From an uncultured Beijerinckiaceae bacterium (lineage in GTDB: Bacteria > Pseudomonadota > Alphaproteobacteria > Rhizobiales > Beijerinckiaceae): 25,737 bases of DNA. A program made the translations under genes and the position numbers. The notes below the pieces were generated by a model. The model saw only the letters and a list, made by a program, of their open reading frames with translations. It was not told the origin of the DNA and did not search any database. The stretch lies in assembly GCA_937863205.1 (NCBI GenBank), contig CALMGA010000476.1, positions 14,173 to 39,909 of the forward strand, in the 5' to 3' direction. Shown one piece after another: positions 14,562-23,451 of the stretch. Each line of letters starts with the position of its first letter. Positions within the stretch are counted from its first letter, which is position 1.

Positions 14562-15018
14562 AGAAGACGCTGCAACGTTGGATCCGGCGGATCCTTGATC
14601 GCGATCCTTCCTTGCTGGTTTAAATAGGGCGCTAGGTGCATGCCGCCTTGACAATGACGATCGGTGACTCCTATCGTGATCGCGGCGATGATGACGTCGC
14701 TGCGGGTTGGCGAGACGCCGCCGTCTCGTCGGTCACGGCCCTGCGGTTTGCAAGCGGGTCGGCATGGGATCTTTCGATCCGGTTGGCTGATCTCGCGTCA
14801 AATCATGTGCTCGGCTTGGCTGGAGCGCTCGTTCGGCGGACAAGATGGTCCGTTCACACCCCCGTCTTCTCGGCGCCATCATATGCATCTTCCTTGGATG
14901 CTCGACCCGATGTATGACGTTGTTTTCTACATTCGCCTTGATGATGGATCGTTCAACACTCAACTGGCGGGCAGTTGCAAGTCGTTTTCGCCGCTAAACC
15001 ATCACCGGGGACATAGCA
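14562..15018 (+). promoter_or_regulatory. Long leader region of the amide transporter-amidase operon
   Basis: No gene is seen. After the promoter at 14648-14677 there would be a leader of about 335 nt. It contains several stems: CGAGACG-ccgc-CGTCTCG (14711-14728), GGATC-tttc-GATCC (14767-14780), GCGGAC-aagatg-GTCCGT (14836-14853) and CAACTG-gcggg-CAGTTG (14961-14977). A long structured leader suits AmiR antitermination, but no canonical ANTAR hexaloop pair or U-tailed terminator stands out. Confidence 0.5.
14648..14677 (+). promoter_or_regulatory. Candidate promoter of the amide transporter operon
   Basis: A perfect TTGACA (14648-14653) is followed after 18 nt by TATCGT (14672-14677). It lies about 90 nt after amiC and about 340 nt before the binding-protein gene. 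Confidence 0.5.
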
Positions 15019-16272
15019 ATGATGTTTGACCGCCGTGCTTTTCTTCAGGCAGGCGTTCTCGGTGCATCGACGCTTATCGAGACCGGACTGTTCGAGTCCG
15101 ACGTGCGGGCCGCCGAGACGATCGACGTCGGCGTGCTGTTCTCCCTGACGGGTGGGCTGACGATCATCGAGAAGTCGCTGCACGATGCGACCCTGATGGC
15201 GGTCGCGGAGATCAACGCCGCTGGCGGCGTGCTGGGTAAGCAGCTCCGTGCCATCGCCGAGGATGGGGCGTCCGACCCGCGAAGTTTCAACGAAAAAGCC
15301 TCCAAGCTCGTCATCGAGGACAAGGTGACGACGGTGTTCGGATGCTACACCTCGGCAAGCCGCAAGGCTGTGCTGCCGGTGTTCGAGAAGCGCAACGCGA
15401 TGCTTTTCTACCCCACCTACTACGAGGGCTACGAGTGCTCGCGCAACGTGGTCTACACCGGCGCCGTGCCCAACCAGCAACTATCGAACTTCATCCCCTG
15501 GATCACCAAGACGCTCGGCAAAAAGTCTTTCTTCATCGTCGGCTCGAACTACATCTATCCCCGCGAAATGGCCAAGGTCTGCAAGATCCTGATCAAGGCC
15601 AACGGCGCCAACTACGTCGCGGACGAGTATCTTGAGCTCGGCCATTCGGAGTGGGGCTCGATGGTCAACAAGATCAAGGAGTCGGGCTGCGATGTCGTGC
15701 TCTCGAACGTGGTCGGCGACTCCGTCGTCTCCTTCTATCGCGAATACCGCAACCAGGGGCTGACCCACGGCAAGCTGCCGATCTGCGCGACCGTCACCTC
15801 CGAGATCGAAGTGGCGGCCATGGGCGCCGACAATGCGGCGGGAAGCTACACGTCTTTCCCCTACTTCCAGGCGATCGACACGCCCGCCAATAAATCCTTC
15901 GTCGAGCGATACCGTGCTTTCGTGAAGAATCCGCAGGCGGTGACTCACCACGCGTTGGAATCATCCTACTTCCAGGTCTTCCTGTGGAAGCAGGCGGTGG
16001 AGAAGGCCAAGGCCAATACGGCCAACGCGATCCGCACCGCCGTGCGCGGCCAGGAGTTCGATGCCCCTGGCGGCCACGTCAAGATCGAGCCGGAGAACCT
16101 GCATGCGTGGCTGACGCCGCGCATCGCGCAATGGCAGTCGGACGGCCAGGGCAAGATCATCGATGCCTACTCCGGCCCGATCGAGCCGCTTCCTTATTCC
16201 GCCTATGGCGAAACGCCGACGAACCTGATCTGCACGCCGAACGGCCTCGATCGGGCCAAGCTGAGGGGTTGA
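15019..16272 (+). CDS. urtA: Amide/urea ABC transporter substrate-binding protein (UrtA/FmdD family)
   Basis: This 417-aa secreted binding protein has a twin-arginine signal: D4-R5-R6-A-F-L-Q10 followed by a hydrophobic stretch. It is therefore exported folded to the periplasm. The mature part is closely related to the cytoplasmic AmiC encoded just upstream, sharing 'FGCYTSASRKAVLPV', 'FYPTYYEG', 'YTGAVPNQQ', 'VGSNYIYPRE' and 'LSNVVGDS'. It belongs to the urea/short-chain-amide group (UrtA, FmdD). Because amiC and amiE flank the transporter, short amides such as acetamide or formamide are the likelier substrate; urea is possible. GGGGA lies before the ATGATG start. The gene leads a five-gene run with short gaps or overlaps, ending in amiE. 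Confidence 0.88.
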   Translation: MMFDRRAFLQAGVLGASTLIETGLFESDVRAAETIDVGVLFSLTGGLTIIEKSLHDATLMAVAEINAAGGVLGKQLRAIAEDGASDPRSFNEKASKLVIEDKVTTVFGCYTSASRKAVLPVFEKRNAMLFYPTYYEGYECSRNVVYTGAVPNQQLSNFIPWITKTLGKKSFFIVGSNYIYPREMAKVCKILIKANGANYVADEYLELGHSEWGSMVNKIKESGCDVVLSNVVGDSVVSFYREYRNQGLTHGKLPICATVTSEIEVAAMGADNAAGSYTSFPYFQAIDTPANKSFVERYRAFVKNPQAVTHHALESSYFQVFLWKQAVEKAKANTANAIRTAVRGQEFDAPGGHVKIEPENLHAWLTPRIAQWQSDGQGKIIDAYSGPIEPLPYSAYGETPTNLICTPNGLDRAKLRG

Positions 16273-16325
16273 TTGCCGTTCGTGATGACTGATCGCCCCC
16301 GACGACCGTTCCGCCAGTCTCCTCC

Positions 16326-17219
16326 ATGACCGAGACCGTCTTCATCGGCTTGAGCCTCGGCTCGGTCCTCCTCCTGGTCGCACTCGGGCTCGCGATCAAC
16401 TATGGTGCGATGGGCGTCATCAACATGGCGCACGGCGATCTCGTCATGGTCGGCGCCTACACCACCGTGATGAGCGGCATCTGGCTGCATCTCGGCTTCC
16501 TCGCCTCGATCCCGCTCGCTTTCGTGACGACAGCCCTTCTCGGCCTGCTGATCGAGCGCTTCATCGTGCGGCGCCTTTACGGACGCCTGCTCGATACGCT
16601 TCTCGCCACCTGGGGCGTGGCGATCCTGCTCGAACAGGCCGTGCGCCTGCAGTTCGGGCTGTCGTTCTTCAACCGCAACATCGAGGGCCTCGGCCCGGGC
16701 CTGCAGCGGGTCGACGTGCCCTCCTGGCTCACCGGCTCGACGCCGCTGCTCGGCCTCGACATCAACATCTACCGAGCCTTCGTGATCCTGGTCACGGCGT
16801 TGCTCACGGCGCTGACCTGGTTCGGAATGTATCGTCTGCCGATCGGCACCCAGGTCCGCGCCATCATGCGCGATCCCCAGATGGCCGCCGCCTGCGGCAT
16901 CGACATCAAGCGGGTCAACGCGCTGACCTTTGCCTACGGCTCGGGTCTCGCCGGCGTCGCCGGCGTGATGCTTTCCGGCTTCAAGACCGTATTTCCCGAC
17001 ATGGGGCCGCCGCTGGTGGTCGACGGCTTCCTTGTCGTCGTGGTCGGAGGCGTCGGCAGCTTGGTGGGCTCGCTCGCCGCCTCCGGCCTGCTGGGGCAGA
17101 TCAATGGCTTCGTTGCCGCCGCAACCAACGACATCGTCGCCCGCGCCTTCGTCTTCGCCGTGGTGATCTTGGTGATCGTGCTGAGGCCCAAGGGCCTGTT
17201 CGCGTTCAAGGGGCGCTAG
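16326..17219 (+). CDS. urtB: Branched-chain-type ABC permease (UrtB/FmdE)
   Basis: This 297-aa inner-membrane permease of the LivH/UrtB group has about eight hydrophobic segments from residue 5 on. It shows the typical 'GLAINYGAMGVINMAHGDLVMVGAY' region near the N-terminus, shared with UrtB, and 'VRAIMRDPQMAAACGID', the cytoplasmic loop that contacts the ATPases. It ends in 'LRPKGLF', typical of the family. It pairs with the UrtC-like permease encoded 4 nt downstream to form the channel. The start lies 53 nt after the binding-protein stop. Substrate preference cannot be read from the permease; amide is inferred from context. Confidence 0.9.
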   Translation: MTETVFIGLSLGSVLLLVALGLAINYGAMGVINMAHGDLVMVGAYTTVMSGIWLHLGFLASIPLAFVTTALLGLLIERFIVRRLYGRLLDTLLATWGVAILLEQAVRLQFGLSFFNRNIEGLGPGLQRVDVPSWLTGSTPLLGLDINIYRAFVILVTALLTALTWFGMYRLPIGTQVRAIMRDPQMAAACGIDIKRVNALTFAYGSGLAGVAGVMLSGFKTVFPDMGPPLVVDGFLVVVVGGVGSLVGSLAASGLLGQINGFVAAATNDIVARAFVFAVVILVIVLRPKGLFAFKGR

Positions 17220-17223
17220 GCCG

Positions 17224-18396
17224 ATGGCCAGCCTGCGGCATCGCAAAAGCACCCTGGACCTCGCCGCCTACGTCCTGTTCGTGATCGTGATCCTGGCGCT
17301 GCCGCATTTCGTCGGCGAGTTCTGGCTCAACCGGGTCGCCAAATACCTCGTCTACGGGATGCTCGGCATCGCGATCTGCCTGTCGTGGGGCTACGCCGGC
17401 ATCCTCAACCTCGGCCAGGGCCTGTTCTTCGGCGTCGGGGCCTACATGATGGCGATGTCGCTGAAGCTCGCCAGCACCACGAGCCAGCAGGGCAGCGGCG
17501 TGCTGATCCCTGACTTCATGTTCTGGAACGCCGAGCCCGGTGCCAAGCAGGACCTCTGCTGCATCACCAGGGGATCCTTCTTGTGGATCCCGTTCCAGTC
17601 GCAATGGTTCGGGGTGGCGATGGCGCTTGTGGCGCCGACCGCCATCGCATTCCTGCTCGGCACGGTGATCTTCCGCAAGCGTGTCGCAGGCGTCTACGTC
17701 TCGATCATCACCTTATCGGTGGTGCTGCTGGTCCGGCTCCTGGTCATCAACGAGCAGCCCCTCACCAACGGCTTCAACGGGCTGACCGACCTCGGCAGCT
17801 TCACGGTGGGCGACCTCACCTTCGACTCCTACAGCCGGGCCACCTACTACGCCGTTGCCGTCGCGCTGACGCTGACGCTGGCCGGAGCCCGCCTGCTCGT
17901 GGCGACGCGGGCCGGGCTGATCCTGCAAGCGATCCGCGACGACCCGACCCGCGCGCGCTATCTCGGCTTCGATGTGCCGGCCTACCAGATCTTCTTCTTT
18001 TCCGTTTCCGCGGCCATCTCCGGCATTGCAGGCTTGCTCTATGTCAACGTCGCCGAGTTCGCCTCGCCGACGTTCATGGATCTCGCCTTTTCCATCAGCA
18101 TGGTGGTCTGGGCGGCTGTTGGCGGGCGCGACTCGATGCTCGGCGCCTGCATCGGCGCGATCGTCATCAACGTCGTTGAAGCGAAGATGAGCGAGATCGC
18201 GGTCTTTCTCGAAGCTTGGCGGGGGGTCATCGGCCTGATCTTCATCCTCGTCGTCCTTTACCTGCCCCGCGGGCTGGCCGGTCTGGCCAATGATGCCGTG
18301 GCCAGAGTGCTGCGGGTGCGCCCGGCGCCCGGCGACAAGCCGGTCCTGGATGCCGACCCGGATCGCCTGCCGCTGGTGAACCGGGGTCCGGTCTGA
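17224..18396 (+). CDS. urtC: Branched-chain-type ABC permease (UrtC/FmdF)
   Basis: This 390-aa LivM/UrtC-type permease carries the hallmark 'LSWGYAGILNLGQGLFFGVGAYMMAM' at about residues 58-83. It has 'GVYVSIITLS', then 'IRDDPTRARYLGFDV' as the ATPase-contacting loop, and the C-terminal 'LYLPRGL'. A hydrophilic insertion at about residues 85-120 ('PDFMFWNAEPGA') is typical of UrtC. The C-terminal 30 residues are a Pro/Asp-rich cytoplasmic tail. Its stop overlaps the ATG of the UrtD-like ATPase gene (TGATG), so the two are translationally coupled. Confidence 0.9.
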   Translation: MASLRHRKSTLDLAAYVLFVIVILALPHFVGEFWLNRVAKYLVYGMLGIAICLSWGYAGILNLGQGLFFGVGAYMMAMSLKLASTTSQQGSGVLIPDFMFWNAEPGAKQDLCCITRGSFLWIPFQSQWFGVAMALVAPTAIAFLLGTVIFRKRVAGVYVSIITLSVVLLVRLLVINEQPLTNGFNGLTDLGSFTVGDLTFDSYSRATYYAVAVALTLTLAGARLLVATRAGLILQAIRDDPTRARYLGFDVPAYQIFFFSVSAAISGIAGLLYVNVAEFASPTFMDLAFSISMVVWAAVGGRDSMLGACIGAIVINVVEAKMSEIAVFLEAWRGVIGLIFILVVLYLPRGLAGLANDAVARVLRVRPAPGDKPVLDADPDRLPLVNRGPV

Positions 18397-19145
18397 TGGG
18401 GGCCGCAGCCCTCACGCTGCAGGGTTTGGGCGTCAGTTTCGCCGGCGTGCAGGCGGTGAGCGATGTGTCCACCAGCGTGGCCGATGGCGAACTGCGCGTC
18501 CTGCTCGGGGCCAACGGCGCGGGCAAGACCACGCTGATGGACCTGATCTCCGGCCGCACCCGAAGCACGCGCGGGCGCGTGTTCCTGTTTGACACCGACA
18601 TCACCAACCGCGACGAGCACGTGATCGCGCGGGCTGGTCTCGGGCGCAAGTTCCAGATCCCGTCCATCTTCAAGGACCTTACGGTCCGGCGCAACCTCGA
18701 TGTCGCGAGCTGTCCGAGCCGCGGCGTTTTCGCCAACCTCGGCTTCGGCTTCAAGCGCGACAGTCGCGCCAGGGTCGACGAGGTGCTCGCCCTCATCGGC
18801 CTCGAGCACGCCGCCGACCGCCTCGCCGCCGCGCTCTCCCATGGGGAAACGCAATGGCTCGAATTGGGTATGCTGATCGTTCAAAATCCCAAGGTGCTGC
18901 TTCTCGACGAGCCCACCGCCGGGATGACCCAGGGTGAGACCTTGAAGACCGCCCGGCTCATCAACGGCCTGAAAGGTCGCCACACCATCGTGGTGGTGGA
19001 ACACGACATGGCCTTCGTTCGCGAGATCGCCGAGCGCATCACCGTGCTCCACCTCGGCAGGATCATCGCGGAAGGGGACATGGCGGCGGTCGAGGGCGAT
19101 CCGGCCGTGCGCGACGCCTACCTCGGCGCGGCTGGCATCGGCTGA
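18396..19145 (+). CDS. urtD: ABC transporter ATPase (UrtD type)
   Basis: This 249-aa ATPase has Walker A G38-A-N-G-A-G-K-T-T46, the signature L147-S-H-G-E151, Walker B with D171-E172 in 'VLLLDEPTAGMT', and the switch His203 in 'VVEHD'. The variant signature LSHG followed by 'xQWLELGML' and the 'GLGRKFQIPSIF' Q-loop region mark it as UrtD rather than LivG. It powers uptake together with the UrtE-like partner. Its stop overlaps the start of the next gene in the same TGATG fashion. Confidence 0.92.
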   Translation: MGAAALTLQGLGVSFAGVQAVSDVSTSVADGELRVLLGANGAGKTTLMDLISGRTRSTRGRVFLFDTDITNRDEHVIARAGLGRKFQIPSIFKDLTVRRNLDVASCPSRGVFANLGFGFKRDSRARVDEVLALIGLEHAADRLAAALSHGETQWLELGMLIVQNPKVLLLDEPTAGMTQGETLKTARLINGLKGRHTIVVVEHDMAFVREIAERITVLHLGRIIAEGDMAAVEGDPAVRDAYLGAAGIG

Positions 19146-19840
19146 TGCTGTCCCTTGCCGCCGTCAGCAGCTTCTATGATCGCAGCCACATCCTGCACGG
19201 CATCGACCTGGACGTGCCGAAAAACAGGATTCTCTCGGTCCTCGGGCGCAATGGCGCCGGCAAGACGACGCTGCTGAAGACGCTGATGGGTTTGACGGAT
19301 CGATCGACCGGGCAGATCCTGCTCGACTGCGCCGATATTTCCGGCAAACCGGCTCATGAGCGCGCGCGCGCCGGCATCGCCTATGTGCCGCAGGGCCGCC
19401 GCATCGTGCCGGACTTCACCGTCCGCGAGAACATCCTGATGGGCGCGTTCGCTCGACGGGACGGCAAGCGCGAGGTCCCGAGTCTCGTGGCCGCGCTGTT
19501 TCCCTACCTGCTCGCCAATCTTGATCGTCGGGGCGGGCTGCTGTCCGGTGGTCAGCAGCAACAGCTCGCCTTCGCCCGCGCCCTGGCGGCCAAGCCCGAC
19601 ATTCTGCTTCTCGACGAGCCCACCGAAGGCATCCAACCCAACATCGTCGAGGAGATCGAGGCGGTCATTTTGCGCCTCAACAGGGAGGAAGGACTGACCA
19701 TCGTGCTGGTCGAGCAGAATATCAGGTTCGCTCGCAAGGCCGGCCATACCTTTGCCATTCTTGAGAACGGCCGCATCGCCGCTGCGGGTGCGGCGGTCGA
19801 CCTGCACGAAGACCTCATCCATCGCCATCTCGCCGTCTGA
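19145..19840 (+). CDS. urtE: ABC transporter ATPase (UrtE type)
   Basis: This 231-aa ATPase has Walker A G34-R-N-G-A-G-K-T-T42, Q-loop 'YVPQGR' (Gln83), signature L133-S-G-G-Q137 and Walker B with D157-E158. 'LVEQN' stands at the switch position; replacing the usual histidine with glutamine is common in the LivF/UrtE group. 'LKTLMGL' and 'ERARAGIAYVPQGR' are characteristic of UrtE. It completes the five-component transporter. The amidase gene follows after 66 nt with its own strong ribosome-binding site. Confidence 0.92.
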   Translation: MLSLAAVSSFYDRSHILHGIDLDVPKNRILSVLGRNGAGKTTLLKTLMGLTDRSTGQILLDCADISGKPAHERARAGIAYVPQGRRIVPDFTVRENILMGAFARRDGKREVPSLVAALFPYLLANLDRRGGLLSGGQQQQLAFARALAAKPDILLLDEPTEGIQPNIVEEIEAVILRLNREEGLTIVLVEQNIRFARKAGHTFAILENGRIAAAGAAVDLHEDLIHRHLAV

Positions 19841-19906
19841 GTTCCGGTCTCAACGGCAGATTTCCAATCACCGGACGACGATCAACAAAACCCAAGGAGA
19901 ACGCTG

Positions 19907-20947
19907 GTGTTTCACGGTGACATTTCATCAAGCAACGACGCTGTCGGCGTTGCCGTCGTCAACTACACGATGCCGCGCCTGCACACGAAGGCCGAGGTGT
20001 TGGAGAACGCCCGCAAGATCGCCGACATGGTCATTGGCATGAAGTCCGGCCTGCCGGGCATGGACCTCGTGATCTTCCCCGAATATTCGACGCACGGCAT
20101 CATGTACGACTCCAAGGAGATGTACGAGACGGCCACCAGCGTCCCCGGCGAGGAGACCGAGATCTTTGCCGAAGCCTGCCGCAAGGCCAAGGTCTGGGGC
20201 GTGTTCTCGCTGACCGGCGAGAAGCACGAGGAGCACCCGAAGAAGGCGCCCTACAACACGCTGATCCTGATGAACGACCAGGGCGAGATCGTGCAGAAGT
20301 ACCGCAAGATCATGCCCTGGGTGCCGATCGAGGGCTGGTACCCCGGCGAGTGCACCTACGTGTCCGACGGCCCCAAGGGGCTGAAGGTCAGCCTGATCAT
20401 CTGCGACGACGGCAACTACCCCGAGATCTGGCGCGACTGCGCGATGCGCGGCGCCGAGCTGATCATCCGCTGCCAGGGCTACATGTACCCGGCCAAGGAG
20501 CAGCAGATCGTGATGTCCAAGGCGATGGCCTGGGCCAACAACTGCTACGTCGCCGTCTCCAACGCCGCCGGCTTCGATGGCGTTTACACCTACTTCGGCC
20601 ATTCCGCGATCATCGGGTTCGACGGGCGCACGTTGGGCGAGTGCGGCGAGGAGGCGATGGGCATCCAGTACGCCGCCTTGTCGAAGTTCCTGATCCGCGA
20701 CGCGCGCAAGCACGGGCAGTCGGAAAACCACCTCTTCAAGCTGCTGCATCGCGGCTACACCGGCAAGATCAACTCCGGCGAGAGCGAGAAGGGCGTCGCT
20801 GCCTGCCCCTACGACTTCTATGCCCGCTGGATCGCCGATCCCGAAGCCACCCGCGAGGCGGTCGAGGCGATCACCCGCGAAACGATGGGCACCAAGGAAG
20901 CGCCGATCGCCGGCATTCCGCACAAGAAGTTGGCCGTCCACCGCTGA
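19907..20947 (+). CDS. amiE: Aliphatic amidase AmiE (EC 3.5.1.4)
   Basis: This 346-aa protein has the same length as Pseudomonas aeruginosa AmiE and matches it almost end to end from 'HGDISSSND'. The nitrilase-superfamily catalytic residues fall at the same numbers: Glu59 in 'FPEYS', Lys134 in 'YRK', Glu142 in 'IEGWYPG' and Cys166 in 'IICDDG'. The enzyme hydrolyses short aliphatic amides to the carboxylate and ammonia in the cytoplasm and is usually a homohexamer. The start is GTG at 19907, with AAGGAGA ending 6 nt before it. It is the last gene of the amide operon. Related formamidases (AmiF) share the fold; the near-colinear match favours AmiE, though substrate range is not proven. Confidence 0.95.
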   Translation: MFHGDISSSNDAVGVAVVNYTMPRLHTKAEVLENARKIADMVIGMKSGLPGMDLVIFPEYSTHGIMYDSKEMYETATSVPGEETEIFAEACRKAKVWGVFSLTGEKHEEHPKKAPYNTLILMNDQGEIVQKYRKIMPWVPIEGWYPGECTYVSDGPKGLKVSLIICDDGNYPEIWRDCAMRGAELIIRCQGYMYPAKEQQIVMSKAMAWANNCYVAVSNAAGFDGVYTYFGHSAIIGFDGRTLGECGEEAMGIQYAALSKFLIRDARKHGQSENHLFKLLHRGYTGKINSGESEKGVAACPYDFYARWIADPEATREAVEAITRETMGTKEAPIAGIPHKKLAVHR

Positions 20948-20973
20948 GTCCATTCGCCTGAAGGACTGCGGCT

Positions 20974-21073
20974 AGAGCATCGGACCGAAAAGTGCGCAGC
21001 GGTTTTCGGGTAAATCCGATGCGATACAACGAATTAGAGCATCGGACCGGATCCGATTAGGGTCCGAGGCTCT
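20974..21073. repeat. Palindromic intergenic repeat, one long and one short unit
   Basis: The first unit folds through GCATCGGA/TCCGATGC and CGAAAA/TTTTCG arms. The second (21036-21073) folds through AGAGC/GCTCT and CGGACC/GGTCCG. Both begin AGAGCATCGGACCG. This sequence type is widespread between genes in Hyphomicrobiales genomes and has no known specific role. Confidence 0.75.
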
Positions 21074-21075
21074 AG

Positions 21076-21110
21076 AGGGCCGGGCCGGATTGGCAATCTG
21101 GTCCGGCCCT
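21076..21110. terminator. Bidirectional terminator hairpin between amiE and the VWA gene
   Basis: A 16-bp stem (AGGGCCGG plus GCCGGATT, paired with AATCTGGT plus CCGGCCCT, two G-U pairs) has a 3-nt loop. It sits in the convergent gap. U tracts on either side are weak, but stem strength and position support termination of both operons. Confidence 0.65.
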
Positions 21111-21149
21111 TCATCGCCGGAGCCGCCGCGTCCCGGCGACGGAGCGCAC

Positions 21150-23450
21150 TCAGCGCCGCGCGATGCGGAAGTACAATGAGGCCAAGCGGTCGGGGAGATC
21201 CTCGATGCGGCTCACCGGCATGTGGTGGAAACGGCCGAAGGTGGTCGCGCCGGCACCCCGCCCGTTCGGATCGAGCGTGATGCCGAAGACGTCGATGCCG
21301 CCGCGGCGCAGGCCGAGGATGGCATGTCTCGCATCCTCGATGAGGTCGTCGGCATCTGCGACATCGACATCGGAAGGTTCGCCATCGGTCAGCACGAGAA
21401 CGATGCGCCGCGTCGCCGCAACGGTGCCGAGTTCCGCCCCGGCATGACGCAAGGCGGCGCCGAGCCGCGTCGACAGACCCGGCCGCAGCCCGGCAAGTCG
21501 TGCCCGCGCCTCCGCGTCGAAGGGCGCGGCGAAGTCCTTGATCGCAAAATATCGCACATCCTCGCGTCCATCGGACGCGAAGGCACGCAAAGCGAAGTTG
21601 TCGCCGAGCGCCGCCATCGCCCGCGCGAGCATGGCCACAGCCACCTTTTCGACCGCGAGAACCGACGCGTGGGCAGCCGGCACGCCGTCGCCCGTCGACT
21701 CCGACACGTCCACCAGGACCAGCACGGCCAAGTCGCGCGATCGCTGAACCCTGCGCTGGTGAATGCGGTCCTCGAGCGGGATGCCGATGCGCAGCGCCGT
21801 GGCGGCCTCCACGGCGGCATCGAGATCGAGGTCCGAACCGTCGGGCTGACGGCGAAGCCGGGTCGGCAGTCCCACGCGGGCCGCCCGCACCAGTTGCGCG
21901 ACCCGCCGCGACAGCCCGGCCTGGTGGATCAGCGCCTCGTCCAACGCCGCAGTGTCGCCGAGCGGCGGCACCACGGCGCGGATCACCGTCCAGTCCGGGC
22001 GCTCGATACCGGCCGAGCGGTCCCACTCGGGGTAGCGGGCAACCGCAAGGCCGCGGTCGTCGGGATCAACCAATCGGAGACGGCCGGCGCCCTGCTCGTT
22101 GCGGTCGGGGTCCGGGTCGGCGCGTCCGCCATCTTGCTCCTTGCGCTCCAACCGCGCCACATTGACCGGCGCATCCAGTGGAGGTGTGTCCGCGTCGGGG
22201 GGCGGTGGCAGCCGCCACAGGCCGAGGTTGTCGTCGCGGTAGCTCGGCTCGATGACGTGGTGGCGTCCGTCGAACTGGATGCGCATCTGGCCGATATCGT
22301 TGCCGAGCACATCGCCGAGGCGGCGCGACAGCGAGGGATCGGCAAGGTCCGGCTCGGCGGCGAACAGGGCGCGGCCCTTGCTGACGATGCCGTCGTCGTC
22401 GGCATAGGTGGGATCGAGCAGGGCACGCGACAGGCGGGCGAGCAGATGCGGCGCGGTCTTCAGGTGCGAAGGTGCGACGTCGTGGAACGGCGCCCAGAGG
22501 CGAAACAGCCCCGGCAACCGGCGCAGCGCCAGCGCCTCGACGCGCGCATCTTCGATCAGCCCGACGAGCGCGATCTGGACCGGCTTGAGCTTGCCGGGAA
22601 CGAACGGCGGGCCGCCGAACAGGAGATGTGCCGTCCCATGGGCGACGCTGGCCTCGTAGAGCCGCTCAGCCCGGTCCCGCCGCACCTCGACCACGTCGGG
22701 CAGGTAGAGAAGACCGGCCGAAACACTGGCGCGGCGCGGGCGTTCGACGGCCCGCGGCGGCATCTCCCGCAGCAGGAAGGGACGTCCCCAGAGCGCCGTC
22801 GCATAAGCCTGCAGGCGCGGCTGCAGGACGGCGAAGGTGCAGGCTTGTCCGGACAATCGGTCCAGGATGCGGCGCGCCTGCGGGTCCTGCAGGCCGAAGA
22901 ACCGTTCACGTCGGCCGTCGTCGCTCGTGGCGCGCAGGGCCGCATCGACGAAGGAGGCGAAGCCGAGCGCACCGCAGATGCGCAAGATGCGGCGACTGGA
23001 GCCGACCGCTGCCGCCAGGCAGCCGGGTGCCGCTTCCGCGAGCCTGACCAATCCCTGCCACCAAGCCCGCTCCGGCCCGTCGGCGGCGGCGAGGTCGAGA
23101 TCGCGATAAGCGTTGAGGCAAAGCCGCGCCGCCCCGGCCCCGGCCCTTCGGCAGATGTCGGCCGTCGCGGCAAGGGCAGGGGCCAGCCGGGCAAAACCGG
23201 TGGTGTCCCTTGCCCCGGCTGCGAGCCGGAATGCGACCAGCAGCACGCTCGGGCCGGCATTGACGTTGGCCAGACCCAGAACAGCTTCCGCCCACGCTTC
23301 GACCTCGCTGGACGGCATCATCTGGAGGCGCCTGCTCGCGTCCGCGAAGCCGCCGGCGAGGGTCGGCCGTTGCCGCACCATCGCGCGCAGCCTCGTCAGC
23401 GCGTCGGGGCGGGTGATGGATTGGCGCGCCCGCAGATCTGCGGAGCTCAT
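21150..23450 (-). CDS. CbbO/NorD-type VWA-domain protein
   Basis: This 766-aa protein pairs with the AAA+ ATPase encoded immediately upstream. The C-terminal fifth is a von Willebrand A domain with MIDAS D581-V-S583-E-S585 in 'LVLVDVSEST' and 'VLTDGEPSDVD' further on. It ends in 'LPDRLASLYFRI', typical of NorD and CbbO. The N-terminal two-thirds is helical, like the CbbO region that contacts the ring. The start is ATG at 23448-23450, one base after the stop of the ATPase gene; a longer in-frame extension would only overlap that gene. These pairs remodel or activate client enzymes (Rubisco for CbbQO, nitric oxide reductase for NorQD). Neither client is encoded in this window, so the target is unknown. 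Naming it norD or cbbO would be premature. Confidence 0.87.
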   Translation of the reverse strand: MSSADLRARQSITRPDALTRLRAMVRQRPTLAGGFADASRRLQMMPSSEVEAWAEAVLGLANVNAGPSVLLVAFRLAAGARDTTGFARLAPALAATADICRRAGAGAARLCLNAYRDLDLAAADGPERAWWQGLVRLAEAAPGCLAAAVGSSRRILRICGALGFASFVDAALRATSDDGRRERFFGLQDPQARRILDRLSGQACTFAVLQPRLQAYATALWGRPFLLREMPPRAVERPRRASVSAGLLYLPDVVEVRRDRAERLYEASVAHGTAHLLFGGPPFVPGKLKPVQIALVGLIEDARVEALALRRLPGLFRLWAPFHDVAPSHLKTAPHLLARLSRALLDPTYADDDGIVSKGRALFAAEPDLADPSLSRRLGDVLGNDIGQMRIQFDGRHHVIEPSYRDDNLGLWRLPPPPDADTPPLDAPVNVARLERKEQDGGRADPDPDRNEQGAGRLRLVDPDDRGLAVARYPEWDRSAGIERPDWTVIRAVVPPLGDTAALDEALIHQAGLSRRVAQLVRAARVGLPTRLRRQPDGSDLDLDAAVEAATALRIGIPLEDRIHQRRVQRSRDLAVLVLVDVSESTGDGVPAAHASVLAVEKVAVAMLARAMAALGDNFALRAFASDGREDVRYFAIKDFAAPFDAEARARLAGLRPGLSTRLGAALRHAGAELGTVAATRRIVLVLTDGEPSDVDVADADDLIEDARHAILGLRRGGIDVFGITLDPNGRGAGATTFGRFHHMPVSRIEDLPDRLASLYFRIARR

Positions 23451-23451
23451 C

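Noticed and set aside
14836..14853. ANTAR-type hexaloop hairpin (GCGGAC-aagatg-GTCCGT)
   Set aside because: Loop position 1 is A, but position 4 is A instead of G, and no second matching hairpin lies close by; kept only as a leader stem.
14965..14979. Sigma-54-like TGGC...TTGCA before the binding-protein gene
   Set aside because: The GG-to-GC distance is 11 instead of the strict 12, and the position is only about 40 nt from the start codon.
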